This document shows, one piece after another, positions 6,908 to 14,465 of a stretch of 64,000 bases of DNA. The notes under the pieces were generated by a model, which saw only the letters and a program-made list of their open reading frames with translations, ran no database searches and had not been told where the DNA came from. The stretch's first letter is position 1. Each line of letters starts with the position of its first letter. The stretch is from Actinomadura sp. WMMA1423. GTDB lineage: Bacteria; Actinomycetota; Actinomycetes; Streptosporangiales; Streptosporangiaceae. The translations under genes were made by a program, and so were the position numbers. The stretch is from positions 434,001-498,000 of the forward strand of contig NZ_CP041244.1 of the NCBI RefSeq assembly GCF_006547145.1, written 5' to 3'.

Positions 6908-8569
6908 ATGCGTGACCCGCTCGCCACACCGACCGCCCACCGCACCCCGCAGACCCGGCCCTTGCCCGGCCGAGAGGCCGACCAGGTTCACAACGCCGCA
7001 GGCGGCTACACCTTCGCGCTCGATCTGTGGAGGCGCCTGGAGGATTTCATCGTCCTCGGCACCGCTGGCGGCACCTACTACGTGAACGCCAGCGAGCTGA
7101 CGGCCGGCAACGTGGCCGTCGTCGACGAGGCGATCCGCGCCGATGGTCCCCGCGCCGTCGCTGTCGCCGAGCAGGTGTCGACCGCTCGGCCGCCGCGCGC
7201 CCCGTCCAACCGCGGTGCCCTGTTCGTCCTGGCCGCCGCGCACGCCAGCGGCGACACCCCGACCCGCCAGGCCGCCGCCAGCGCGCTTCCCAACGTCGCA
7301 CGGACGACCGAGCACCTGGCAACGTGGTTCGGGTACTACAAGCAGCTCGGCGGCAAGCCCGCAGGAACCTCCACGAAGATCCGGTCGCGGCGGTCCCTCC
7401 GCCGCGCCATGGCCAGCACCCTCATGGGTGATGAGGTGGAGGCGGTGGCGTACCGGGCGTGCAAGGCGATGCAGCGCCGCACGCCGCAGGCCGAGCTGTT
7501 CCATCTTCGGGACGTCCTGCGTCTCGCCCGGCCGAACCCGGTGACGTCACAGCGGCGGGCGCTGTTCGGCTGGATCACTGGTGCCGTCCCCGACCAGGAG
7601 GCACGCGAGCGGGTCGCTCGGGTCGACGACTTCCTCACCGCGCAGGCGGCCGGCTCCGTGCGGGAGGTCCGCCAGATCGTCGCCGCGCGCGGCGTGCCGT
7701 GGGAGTTCTTGCCCGACCGGTGGCTGACCGAGCCGGAGGTGTGGGACGCGCTGATCGACACGATCGGTGTCACCGCGCTGCTGCGCAACCTCGGCCGCAT
7801 GACCCGGCTCGGCACCCTGACGCCCCTCGGCGATGCCGTCCGCCGCGTTCGTGCGCGGCTCACCGACGCCGAGGCGCTCGCCGCCGCCCGTATCCACCCC
7901 ATGACCGTGTACCTCGCGCTCGCCGCCTACAGGGCGGGCAAGACGCCCACCCGGCCCGGCAAGCAGCCGCAGTCCTGGACGCCCGTGGCGGCGGTCTGCG
8001 ACGCGCTGGAGGAAGCGTGGGAGCTGTCCTACGGCCACACCGAGCCGTCCGGCGCGCGGCTGCTGATCGCCGTCGACGCCAGCGGCTCGATGGGCTGGGA
8101 GCAGGTCCTCGCGAACGGCACACCGGTCGGCAACGCCTACGAGGTGGCGAACACGTTGGCCGCGATCATGATGCGGATCGAGCGCGGCAACGCCCACTGC
8201 ATTGAGGTCACCACCGGGATGCGCCCGTCGCCGATCACGGCCCGCACGAGCCTCACCGAGATCCAGCGGCGGCACCCCTACGGCGGCGGCACCGACCTGT
8301 CGGTGCCGTTCGCCTGGGCGCTGGCCGAGCAGGTCGAGGCGGACGGCGTCCTGGTCCTCACGGACAACGTCACGTGGGCGGGAGACCGGCACCCGTCGCA
8401 GGCGCTCGATGAGTACCGGCGTCGGGTCTCCCCCGCAGCGCGGCTGGTGGTGGCGGGCATGTCCCCGACCGGTGAGTCGATCGGAGACCCCCGCGACCCC
8501 GGCGTTCTGAACGTCGCCGGCCTCGACGCGAACCTGCCGGCGCTCGTCACCGAGTTCATCCGTCCCTGA
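6908..8569 (+). CDS. rsr: TROVE-domain protein, Ro60 orthologue (Rsr-like)
   Basis: This 553-residue protein starts at ATG 6908 behind GGAG. Residues of about 20-370 form the helical-repeat TROVE ring that in Ro60 holds Y RNA on its outside and misfolded RNA ends in its cavity. The C-terminal von Willebrand A domain has an intact metal site: Asp390, Ser392 and Ser394 (DASGS), Thr462 (GGGTDLS) and Asp486 (LTDN). In bacteria Ro60 with Y RNA modulates exoribonucleases in rRNA maturation and stress-related RNA decay. The upstream 290 bases hold the candidate Y RNA and tRNA-like structures. It is flanked by terminators and is an independent unit. Confidence 0.9.
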   Translation: MRDPLATPTAHRTPQTRPLPGREADQVHNAAGGYTFALDLWRRLEDFIVLGTAGGTYYVNASELTAGNVAVVDEAIRADGPRAVAVAEQVSTARPPRAPSNRGALFVLAAAHASGDTPTRQAAASALPNVARTTEHLATWFGYYKQLGGKPAGTSTKIRSRRSLRRAMASTLMGDEVEAVAYRACKAMQRRTPQAELFHLRDVLRLARPNPVTSQRRALFGWITGAVPDQEARERVARVDDFLTAQAAGSVREVRQIVAARGVPWEFLPDRWLTEPEVWDALIDTIGVTALLRNLGRMTRLGTLTPLGDAVRRVRARLTDAEALAAARIHPMTVYLALAAYRAGKTPTRPGKQPQSWTPVAAVCDALEEAWELSYGHTEPSGARLLIAVDASGSMGWEQVLANGTPVGNAYEVANTLAAIMMRIERGNAHCIEVTTGMRPSPITARTSLTEIQRRHPYGGGTDLSVPFAWALAEQVEADGVLVLTDNVTWAGDRHPSQALDEYRRRVSPAARLVVAGMSPTGESIGDPRDPGVLNVAGLDANLPALVTEFIRP

Positions 8570-8610
8570 CCCCACGGATCTCCGGGCCACCCCTCCGGCG
8601 CCCGGACAAG

Positions 8611-8662
8611 CAACGGCCCGTCTCCGCATTGGACCCCCCGATGCTGCGGAGACGGGCCGTTG
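8611..8662. terminator. Bidirectional terminator between TROVE and HTH genes
   Basis: Perfect 18-bp inverted arms (8611-8628 and 8645-8662) around a 16-base loop sit between two convergent genes and can serve both. Confidence 0.8.
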
Positions 8663-8678
8663 CGCTTCGCGCCGCCGG

Positions 8679-9170
8679 TCACGCGTTCTTCGGCGGTCGT
8701 CCGGTCCTACGCTCCCACCGACTGTTGAACGCCTCGATCGACGCCCGGGTGAAGACGCGGCCCCGGGTCAATGACGCGACCGGGCGAGGGAAGTCCAGGC
8801 TCGGCGTGGCGGCGAGCTCGGCGATGCGAGGGCGCTGGACGCCCAGCAGTTTCGCGGCCCCCGTGTCGTCGACCAGGTCGAGCGGCGCGGGGTGCGCGGC
8901 CAGATGGGCCGCCTCGTCCGCACGGAGGACTTCGGCCCCTACGACGGTGCTCGTGCCGGGCCATTCGGAGAACGCCGCGGCGACCGCCTCGGTCGCGGCG
9001 GCGGTGGCGGCGGGCAGATCGTCCGCGTGAACGGTGAGCTGCACTGCGGCACTGCCGTGTCGGGGGTCACGGTCGGCCAGGGTGAGGCCTTCGGGCAGCG
9101 GTGGCGCGGTGTCGGCCTCCGCGGCCGGCCCGGTGATCCTGAGCCTTACGGTTGCGGCCCATGCTTCCAT
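8679..9170 (-). CDS. Small DNA-binding protein with C-terminal helix-turn-helix
   Basis: The start is the ATG at 9170, preceded by GGAGAG; longer open frame upstream only runs across the leader repeat. The 163-residue protein has an N-terminal part of beta character with a conserved-looking AAVQLTVHADDLPAA stretch. Near residues 105-160 is an AlpA/MerR-like helix-turn-helix (GAAKLLGVQRPRIAELA, then a Phe-Pro-Arg-Pro turn and RVFTRASIEAF). It may be an excisionase or repressor of this element. It is divergent from the promoter at 9225, so it could control the paralogue genes. Confidence 0.65.
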   Translation of the reverse strand: MEAWAATVRLRITGPAAEADTAPPLPEGLTLADRDPRHGSAAVQLTVHADDLPAATAAATEAVAAAFSEWPGTSTVVGAEVLRADEAAHLAAHPAPLDLVDDTGAAKLLGVQRPRIAELAATPSLDFPRPVASLTRGRVFTRASIEAFNSRWERRTGRPPKNA

Positions 9171-9213
9171 CGGGTCTCTCCTGTGGGTGTCTGTGCTGGT
9201 GAGAACACCATAC

Positions 9214-9340
9214 CAGAAAAAGTCTTGCGTTACGTATGGGTTTTCGGTAGTGTTTGTGATGTCGGAACGGAGCGGGGGTGACAGCCCCTCCGGACCGGCG
9301 GGTTCCGGAATCTGCCGGGACTCTTGACAACTCCAGAGAG
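9214..9340 (+). promoter_or_regulatory. Promoter and leader, copy 2 of a repeated element
   Basis: This copy has TTGCGT (9225-9230), a 17-base spacer and TAGTGT (9248-9253), then the same leader ORF from ATG 9259, here 22 codons long. Compared with 5896-6022 there are only a few changes. The second hairpin keeps its 8-bp stem, with the bulged base C replaced by T. GGGGTGACAG and TGACAACTCC are unchanged. It lies between the divergent HTH gene and paralogue 2. Confidence 0.6.
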
Positions 9341-9351
9341 AAGGTACTGAC

Positions 9352-9750
9352 GTGGCAGACGACCACGCCGAGTCCAAGCGGTGGGACGACCTGACCGACC
9401 AGATGGTGACCATCTACGGCATCATCCGGACGGTCCTGGCCCACCTGCCGCTCCCCATCGGCCTCGTCCACTGGGACCGGGAGTGGGAGAAGGAGGATTC
9501 GGTCCGCGCCATCTTCGCGCTCAACCGCGCGCGTATGGAGCTGCTCGATGCGCAGCCGATCGAACAGCGGCACAAGGATCTGCTCCAGAAGGCCATCGTC
9601 GACTGGCTGCTGGGCTTCGACCTCATCGCGATCATCGCGGCGGCGGGAGATCCTGGCAGCTGGCGGATGGACGGCCTGGAGCACCTGATCCGGCGAGCGG
9701 AGCTCGCAGCCGGGCAAGTCGCGCTCGACCTCGACCTCGGCGAGGACTAA
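9352..9750 (+). CDS. Uncharacterised small helical protein, paralogue 2 of 3
   Basis: It has a GTG start at 9352 behind GAGAGAAGG and 132 residues. It is close to the protein at 9839: both have RW.DL, IRTVLA.LPLP.GL, ELLDAQPIEQRHKDLL, HLIRRAE and an acidic C-terminus ending in GED. It appears all-helical and soluble, with no enzyme motif. The shared N-terminal layout with the 6031 protein makes a three-member family. The promoter/leader copy 2 drives it and a hairpin terminator follows. Function unknown. Confidence 0.7.
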   Translation: MADDHAESKRWDDLTDQMVTIYGIIRTVLAHLPLPIGLVHWDREWEKEDSVRAIFALNRARMELLDAQPIEQRHKDLLQKAIVDWLLGFDLIAIIAAAGDPGSWRMDGLEHLIRRAELAAGQVALDLDLGED

Positions 9751-9756
9751 CGGCGA

Positions 9757-9785
9757 GGTGCCCCCGGTAGCCAACCGGGGGCACC
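9757..9785 (+). terminator. Terminator of paralogue 2
   Basis: A perfect 12-bp stem (GGTGCCCCCGGT) with a five-base loop lies 6 bases after the stop. Confidence 0.7.
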
Positions 9786-9838
9786 CGCCCGTCTCCCACG
9801 TCACCCACCTCTGGGCTCATCCGAAGGGAGCCAACCCC

Positions 9839-10252
9839 ATGGGTAACGGTGCAGACGACAACGCCAGAGCCAAGGCGAAGCGGTGGGTTGACCTGTACGA
9901 CGAGATGATGGCCCTCTACGGCGTCATCCGGACGGTTCTGGCCCGCCTCCCGCTTCCGGTCGGCCTGGCCGCCTGGGACCACCGCTGGAAGAACGAGGTG
10001 CTGTTCCACGCCCTCACGGCGTTCAACCGGGTGCGGGTGGAGCTGCTCGACGCGCAACCGATCGAACAGCGGCACAAGGATCTGCTCCACCAGGCGGTCC
10101 TCGACTGGCTCGCGGCATGGGACTTCGCGGCGGTCACTCTGGAGACGGGAGACCCCTTGGGCTGGCAATTCGACGTCTTCGAGCACCTGATCCGCCGCGC
10201 GGAGCAGGCCGTCGAGCAGGTCGCCCACGAACTCGAGCTCGGCGAGGACTGA
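9839..10252 (+). CDS. Uncharacterised small helical protein, paralogue 3 of 3
   Basis: The start is the ATG at 9839 with AAGGGAG about 9 bases upstream. The open frame extends further left, but only through the previous terminator. The 137 residues align along their whole length with the 9352 protein, including the block DAQPIEQRHKDLL, which is identical in both, so a tandem duplication is clear. It lacks its own copy of the leader at the 5' side; a fragmentary leader-like element lies after it at 10319. Function unknown. Confidence 0.7.
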   Translation: MGNGADDNARAKAKRWVDLYDEMMALYGVIRTVLARLPLPVGLAAWDHRWKNEVLFHALTAFNRVRVELLDAQPIEQRHKDLLHQAVLDWLAAWDFAAVTLETGDPLGWQFDVFEHLIRRAEQAVEQVAHELELGED

Positions 10253-10257
10253 TGGCC

Positions 10258-10287
10258 GGGCGCCCCTGGCAGAAGCCGGGGGCGCCC
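10258..10287 (+). terminator. Terminator of paralogue 3
   Basis: A 13-bp stem with one T-G wobble (GGGCGCCCC T GGC) and an AGAA loop begins 5 bases after the stop. Confidence 0.7.
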
Positions 10288-10318
10288 CGCCCGCTTCTGT
10301 CTGCCCGTAGACACGGAG

Positions 10319-10384
10319 GGGCCGGTGAGGGGGTCCCACCACTCGCGTGGCGGGGTGACAGTCCTCACCGGCCCTGACAACTCC
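10319..10384 (+). promoter_or_regulatory. Orphan leader-like element
   Basis: A perfect 12-bp outer stem (10319-10330 with 10363-10374) encloses a CCAC-TCGC-GTGG hairpin and the core GGGGTGACAGTCC; it is followed by TGACAACTCC (10375-10384). Both core blocks match the leaders at 5896 and 9214 but in a different reading frame, so bases rather than peptide are conserved. No gene starts downstream on this strand; the convergent P450 ends at 10422. Confidence 0.5.
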
Positions 10385-10421
10385 GAAGAGTGCCCTCATA
10401 GTACAGCGCGCGGCTCTGACT

Positions 10422-11642
10422 TCACCGACTTCCGGGCGACCAGGCGACCGGGAGCGACTCCGGCCGGCGAATCGGGGTCGCGGTGTTCCACGCCACCTCC
10501 CCGGCGACCCGCAGGGCCGGGGCACGGCGCGTCAGCTCCTCCAGGGCGACGATCAGCTCCAGGCGCGCCAGGTGCGCGCCCAGGCAGAAATGCACACCGG
10601 ACCCGAACGAAAGGTGCTGGCCAGCGCTGCGGGTCAGGTCGATCCGGCCAGGGTCGGGGAACACCGCCGGGTCGCGGTTGGCATGGTCGTGCGCGACGAT
10701 CAGCAGCTCACCCGCCTTGATCTGCACGCCGGCGAGTTCCACGTCGCGCTCGGCGCGGCGGGGCTGCCCGGCGTCGTACCACGAGTTCGGTATCAGCCGG
10801 AGCATCTCCTCGGCCGCACCGGGAATCCGCTCGGGGTGCGCGCACAGCTGGCTGTACAGCGTGTGGCCGTCGTCTCCTGACCAATCGAGCAGGGCGTACA
10901 CCGTGCTGGCGATGGCGGCCGCGGTCGTCTCCCAGCCGGCTACGACGAGGCTGGCGACGAGCATCGCCACCTCCATCGGGTCGATGCCCGCTCCCTCGGC
11001 GTTGGAGACGGCGGCCGTGAGCACGTCGTCGGCCGGTGCCGCGTGACGTTCGGCAAGCAGCCGGGCCGCGTACCCCGTCATCTCCGTCATCGCCTGGGCG
11101 TTGTCCTGCTCGCGGTTCGGGCCGGTCGAGAGAAGCTTGTCGCCCCAGGCCATGAACTGCTCGCGTCCGGTCACCGGGACGCCGAGGATCTCGGCGATGG
11201 CGTTCAGCGACAGCGGCCACGCGAGACGCTCAAGCAGGTCGGCGGGCTCGCCGGCCTCGAACATCGCGTCGAGTAGGGCGCTGGTGAGGCCCTGGAGGGC
11301 GGGGCGGAACCGTTCGATCCGTGGCCGCGTGAACTCCTTGTTGACCAGGCTCCGCAGCTGCCGGTGGTGCTCGCCGTCCTGTACCAGGATGAGCGGCGCC
11401 AGCCGCAGGAACGGCAGCACACCGTCAGCGCTGCCGCGCCGGAAGGTGTCGCCGTCGCGGTACACCTGGCTGGCCGCCGCATGGTCCCGGATCCACCACG
11501 CCCAGGTATCAGGCTGCCCCGGCGGAAGCGTGACCTTGAAGATGCGCTGGTCCTCGTACCCGGCCGGGGCCGGTGATGGGGCGAGCGGGTCCTGTGAGGT
11601 GAACGGAAACGGACACCTCACAGGAGATTGCGACTCGGCCAC
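10422..11642 (-). CDS. Cytochrome P450 monooxygenase
   Basis: The GTG at 11642 follows AAGAAGGG and gives 406 residues, the usual length for a bacterial class I P450. The haem-ligand motif FGSGVHFCLGAHLARLE holds Cys353. The I-helix oxygen-activation motif is AGWETT, and the EEMLR of the K-helix is present. A soluble oxidase needing ferredoxin partners encoded elsewhere is expected; the substrate cannot be told. It lies 98 bases downstream of, and in the same direction as, the SARP-type regulator, so co-transcription is likely. A perfect inverted repeat is embedded in its first codons (11591-11624). Confidence 0.9.
   Translation of the reverse strand: MAESQSPVRCPFPFTSQDPLAPSPAPAGYEDQRIFKVTLPPGQPDTWAWWIRDHAAASQVYRDGDTFRRGSADGVLPFLRLAPLILVQDGEHHRQLRSLVNKEFTRPRIERFRPALQGLTSALLDAMFEAGEPADLLERLAWPLSLNAIAEILGVPVTGREQFMAWGDKLLSTGPNREQDNAQAMTEMTGYAARLLAERHAAPADDVLTAAVSNAEGAGIDPMEVAMLVASLVVAGWETTAAAIASTVYALLDWSGDDGHTLYSQLCAHPERIPGAAEEMLRLIPNSWYDAGQPRRAERDVELAGVQIKAGELLIVAHDHANRDPAVFPDPGRIDLTRSAGQHLSFGSGVHFCLGAHLARLELIVALEELTRRAPALRVAGEVAWNTATPIRRPESLPVAWSPGSR
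11591..11624. repeat. Inverted repeat in the 5' coding part of the P450
   Basis: Arms CCTGTGAGGTG and CACCTCACAGG flank a 12-base loop. On the mRNA this makes an 11-bp hairpin about 18 bases after the GTG start, where it could hamper translation initiation or mark an operator. Confidence 0.5.
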
Positions 11643-11740
11643 GCTGATCCCTTCTTCAGCGGGGCCCCTCTGCTGCGCGCCCAGCATCCGGTGTCGGCGC
11701 CGCACCTGTCAACGCGGTCGATGCCTTCGATGCCGATCCG

Positions 11741-13342
11741 TCATTCCTTGACGGCAATGAGCGCATACTGCCGCCAGGTGCCCTCTGTCCCGCGGACCGT
11801 GGGGCTTGCGCAGAACTGGTGCACGTCAACGATGCCCGGGTCGAGGACCCGCATCCCCGGCGGCACCAGAGCTGCGATCTCCTCCAACGACCGTCGCGCG
11901 ATCGGGTCCGATTCGGGGGCGTACTCGTACACCGTCCCGAGTTGCCGAACGGCGAGCGCGGAAATCTGATCGCTGACGCAGACCAGCACCAGCACCGACC
12001 CCGGCGCCGCCTCCTCACACAGCAGCGCGTACTGGTCAACGACCGCGGGCCCTGGAGTCACGTTGATGTCGGTGCGGTCCACGATCGCGACTCGCTCCCG
12101 CTTGTCCACCGCCGGCTGGTCGAGGTCGAACAGCGCCCGTACATGGGGGTCATCCAGGAGCGCCGCAGTGTCTCGGACCGATCCATTGGTGACGCTGACG
12201 CCGTCGAGGCCGCCGACCAGGCGCTGGCAGTGCCGGACGAACGCGGCGTCGCGGTGGACGTAGACGGTCTGGGCCCTGTTGGGCTGCATCAGCCGCGCCG
12301 CCTTGTGGATCATCAAGGGCAACGGCGGGCCGATCTCGATGAATCGGGCGATGCCGAGCTGCGACGCCGTCCGCACCGCGGTCTCGGCGAACTCGTGGCT
12401 CTCGGCCTCCATGCGCACAAGGTCGGGGATCACCGCCGTGGTGGCGAGGAGGCTCGCGCGGTCCACGGCGCGGCTGTAGGCGTCGGGGCTGTCGGGGTCC
12501 TGGACGATAAGAGCGCCCGTCATTCGGTTGATCGACGGACGCTCGGTCCCGCCCGACCGATCGACCGCCTGGTCTGCCGCCGGCAGTGGTCTCGGCTCGG
12601 ACCGCAGCAGATCCAGGTCGTTGTTGACGATGCGTTCCCGGAGCTCCTGGAGGCCGGGCGTCGGTTCGCGGCCGTGCTGGGAGCGGGCCGCCGCGAGCTC
12701 GTCGTACAGAGCGAGCGCCTCGCCGGGCCGCTGATCCCGGTACAGCGCCTGCATCAGCAGGCTCCGCAGGTGCTCGCGGTCTTCGTAGCGCTGCACCAGC
12801 CTCCTCAGCAGGGCGATCACCGGGACGTGGTCACCGCAGGAGAGCTTGATCTCGGCGACCTGCGCAGCCGTCCGCAGGTAGTCGTTCTCGATGCCCTGCC
12901 GCACCGTCATCATCGCGGGCGTGTCGGCCAGCACGTCCAGCGAGTCCAGGTCGACCATGTCCAGGACACGGCGCCCCAGCTCAGCGACCATATAGGGGTC
13001 GGTGGCGTAGCGCCCGCTGCACTCGTGGAGGAGTCGACTCCAGATCCACAGGTCGACCGGTTCCCCTTCGTGGACGATCAACTGGTAGCCGCCGGGGTGG
13101 TCGCTCCGGGAGATCCGGTCCTTTCCCAGTCTGCGGCGCAGCTTTGACACTGCGGTGTGCAGCGTGTGCTTCTCGATATCGGTGTTCCACACCAAATCGA
13201 GGAGCTGCCGGTCTAGCACCAGGCCCCTTCCGCCCGCCAAGAGAGCGAACGTGAGTTCCTGCTGGCGCGCAGAGAGTTGGAGGGCCTCGCCTCCGAGTAC
13301 CACTCGAATGCCTCGCAGAAGCGTGATTTCCAAAGGCTCCAT
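11741..13342 (-). CDS. SARP-type regulator fused to a degenerate methyltransferase-like domain
   Basis: This 533-residue protein starts at ATG 13342. Residues 1-90 are an OmpR-like winged helix (LLRGIRVVLGGEALQLSARQ, then HTLHTAVSKLRRRLG). Residues of about 95-245 are a bacterial transcriptional activation domain of helical repeats (VDLWIWSRLL, ALALYDELAA), together the SARP architecture. Residues of about 285-533 follow the DUF574 methyltransferase pattern, but the SAM motif reads EIGPPLPL, where the intact homologue at 15100 has DVGCGLPV, and the acidic VYVDND is VYVHRD. The domain may sense a ligand rather than methylate. It probably activates the P450 operon; see the heptamer array at 13530. 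Confidence 0.78.
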   Translation of the reverse strand: MEPLEITLLRGIRVVLGGEALQLSARQQELTFALLAGGRGLVLDRQLLDLVWNTDIEKHTLHTAVSKLRRRLGKDRISRSDHPGGYQLIVHEGEPVDLWIWSRLLHECSGRYATDPYMVAELGRRVLDMVDLDSLDVLADTPAMMTVRQGIENDYLRTAAQVAEIKLSCGDHVPVIALLRRLVQRYEDREHLRSLLMQALYRDQRPGEALALYDELAAARSQHGREPTPGLQELRERIVNNDLDLLRSEPRPLPAADQAVDRSGGTERPSINRMTGALIVQDPDSPDAYSRAVDRASLLATTAVIPDLVRMEAESHEFAETAVRTASQLGIARFIEIGPPLPLMIHKAARLMQPNRAQTVYVHRDAAFVRHCQRLVGGLDGVSVTNGSVRDTAALLDDPHVRALFDLDQPAVDKRERVAIVDRTDINVTPGPAVVDQYALLCEEAAPGSVLVLVCVSDQISALAVRQLGTVYEYAPESDPIARRSLEEIAALVPPGMRVLDPGIVDVHQFCASPTVRGTEGTWRQYALIAVKE

Positions 13343-13455
13343 CGACCGCGCCTTTCAACTGTCTTGTCCCCGGAGGGAGAACCGTAGCGCGAAACCGGAC
13401 CAAGTACCTCACTCGTAGCCGACCGCGTGTTTACAGAGAGAGACACAACGGCGTC

Positions 13456-13477
13456 GGGTGGCCGGATCCGGCCACCC
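13456..13477. promoter_or_regulatory. 22-bp perfect palindrome upstream of the SARP gene
   Basis: Each half is GGGTGGCCGGA. It lies 114 bases before the SARP start. It could be an operator or, in RNA, a hairpin in the 5' leader. Confidence 0.55.
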
Positions 13478-13529
13478 GTGAAAACACGGATCTGCGCTCT
13501 GAACTGCGGAAACATTGCGGCGAGTGGCG

Positions 13530-13580
13530 CGGGGAGTAAGCGGGGAGCGCACGGGGAGCGGGCGGGGAGCGTGTGGGGAC
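13530..13580. promoter_or_regulatory. Heptamer direct repeats with 11-bp spacing, probable SARP box
   Basis: CGGGGAG occurs at 13530, 13541, 13552 and 13563, each followed by four bases. A fifth, TGGGGAC, is at 13574. SARP proteins bind heptamer direct repeats with an 11-bp period next to the -35 region of their targets. A possible -10 (TACGTT) lies 10 bases to the right and another on the opposite strand to the left. Self-regulation of the adjacent SARP gene is the likely purpose. Confidence 0.6.
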
Positions 13581-13724
13581 CGGAACCGGTTACGTTCCAT
13601 CCACACCGCACGAACGGCCGCCTGTGGGCTGAGTGCGCACCTTGACGTCTGCGTTCAGGGGCCCCTCTGCTGCAACCCGCAGATGAGTCGTGAAATTCAT
13701 TGAGATATTCCCGAAAGGAGGACC

Positions 13725-13801
13725 GCTGGGCTGCGTCACGGTTTCGGGCCGGCCAGTGCCGTACCCCCGGAGCTAGACGGCCTCAACCGCCGCAGCCCAG
13801 C
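13725..13801. other. Structured intergenic element
   Basis: The ends are an exact 11-bp inverted repeat (GCTGGGCTGCG at 13725-13735 and its complement at 13791-13801). They enclose 55 bases with a smaller GCCGT-ACGGC stem. The size is that of a small structured RNA, but no known class was recognised. No gene fits here. Confidence 0.4.
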
Positions 13802-13846
13802 CTTCCGATTAGTCATAGCGTCAAGTGTTCTCATCCGAGTACTCTG

Positions 13847-13864
13847 TAGTTGTCTGCACAACTA
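13847..13864 (+). promoter_or_regulatory. Operator-like inverted repeat
   Basis: TAGTTGT and ACAACTA surround CTGC, 11 bases before the chosen start of the next gene, where a regulator could block transcription or translation. Confidence 0.4.
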
Positions 13865-13875
13865 TGGAGCGCAGC

Positions 13876-14193
13876 ATGTTCGACCATCCCGCCCGCCGCC
13901 TGGCCGCCCCGTTCGACGAATGCTCGAAATGCCATCACCCCATTGAGGGCCAGGGCGAAAGCCTCCGACACGTCGGTGAAGGACGTCGCCCCGCGCTCTC
14001 CCCCGCAAGGTCCGACGCCGCGGCGTTCAACCGCGCGGTCCTGATCGCCGCCCAGGCCCTCGACGGTCTCTCGTGGGCTCCTGCCCTCGACAACCAGGAC
14101 CGAGCCCGCGCCGTCGCAGAGGCCCTCTACGGGGCTGGTCTGATCTCCTCACGCCCCCGCGCAGTCAAGCCGCGCCGCGTCCCTATCAGCTGA
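13876..14193 (+). CDS. Small CxxC-containing protein of unknown function
   Basis: The ATG at 13876 has GGAG 6 bases upstream; in-frame ATG 13864 would lie inside the inverted repeat. The 105 residues include CSKCHHP near residue 17, a possible half zinc site, and a helical C-terminal part (AAFNRAVLIAAQALDGL) ending in basic residues. The family was not recognised. It is transcribed away from the SARP gene and shares the intergenic region with its heptamer array. Confidence 0.5.
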   Translation: MFDHPARRLAAPFDECSKCHHPIEGQGESLRHVGEGRRPALSPARSDAAAFNRAVLIAAQALDGLSWAPALDNQDRARAVAEALYGAGLISSRPRAVKPRRVPIS

Positions 14194-14465
14194 CCTTCGA
14201 GTCGCGCAGAGGGTGCCGCCTAGCTCGGAGAGTGCCGCTTCAACCCGACCACGGCCTCCGCAACAAGTCGGTCCTACCGTCCGGCGTCGCCATGGCGGCC
14301 CCCGTGGACGGAAGCCGCGCGCAGCTCATGGAGCGGATGTGCACGCAGCACCGGGCATGCCGGCCCTGCGCGCACATCCGCGAGTGCGAACCAACGGCCA
14401 GGAAGGTCCGCACCCAGCGCCGGGCACCGAGTGAGGATCGGCGCCGGCGCCGGCTTCGGGACCGT
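14194..14465. other. Stretch without a firm gene
   Basis: A plus-strand frame from about 14292 encodes a Cys-rich segment (CTQHRACRPCAHIREC) but runs on into sequence antisense to the next gene, so it could be a decayed or short gene. Nothing else was supported. Confidence 0.3.
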
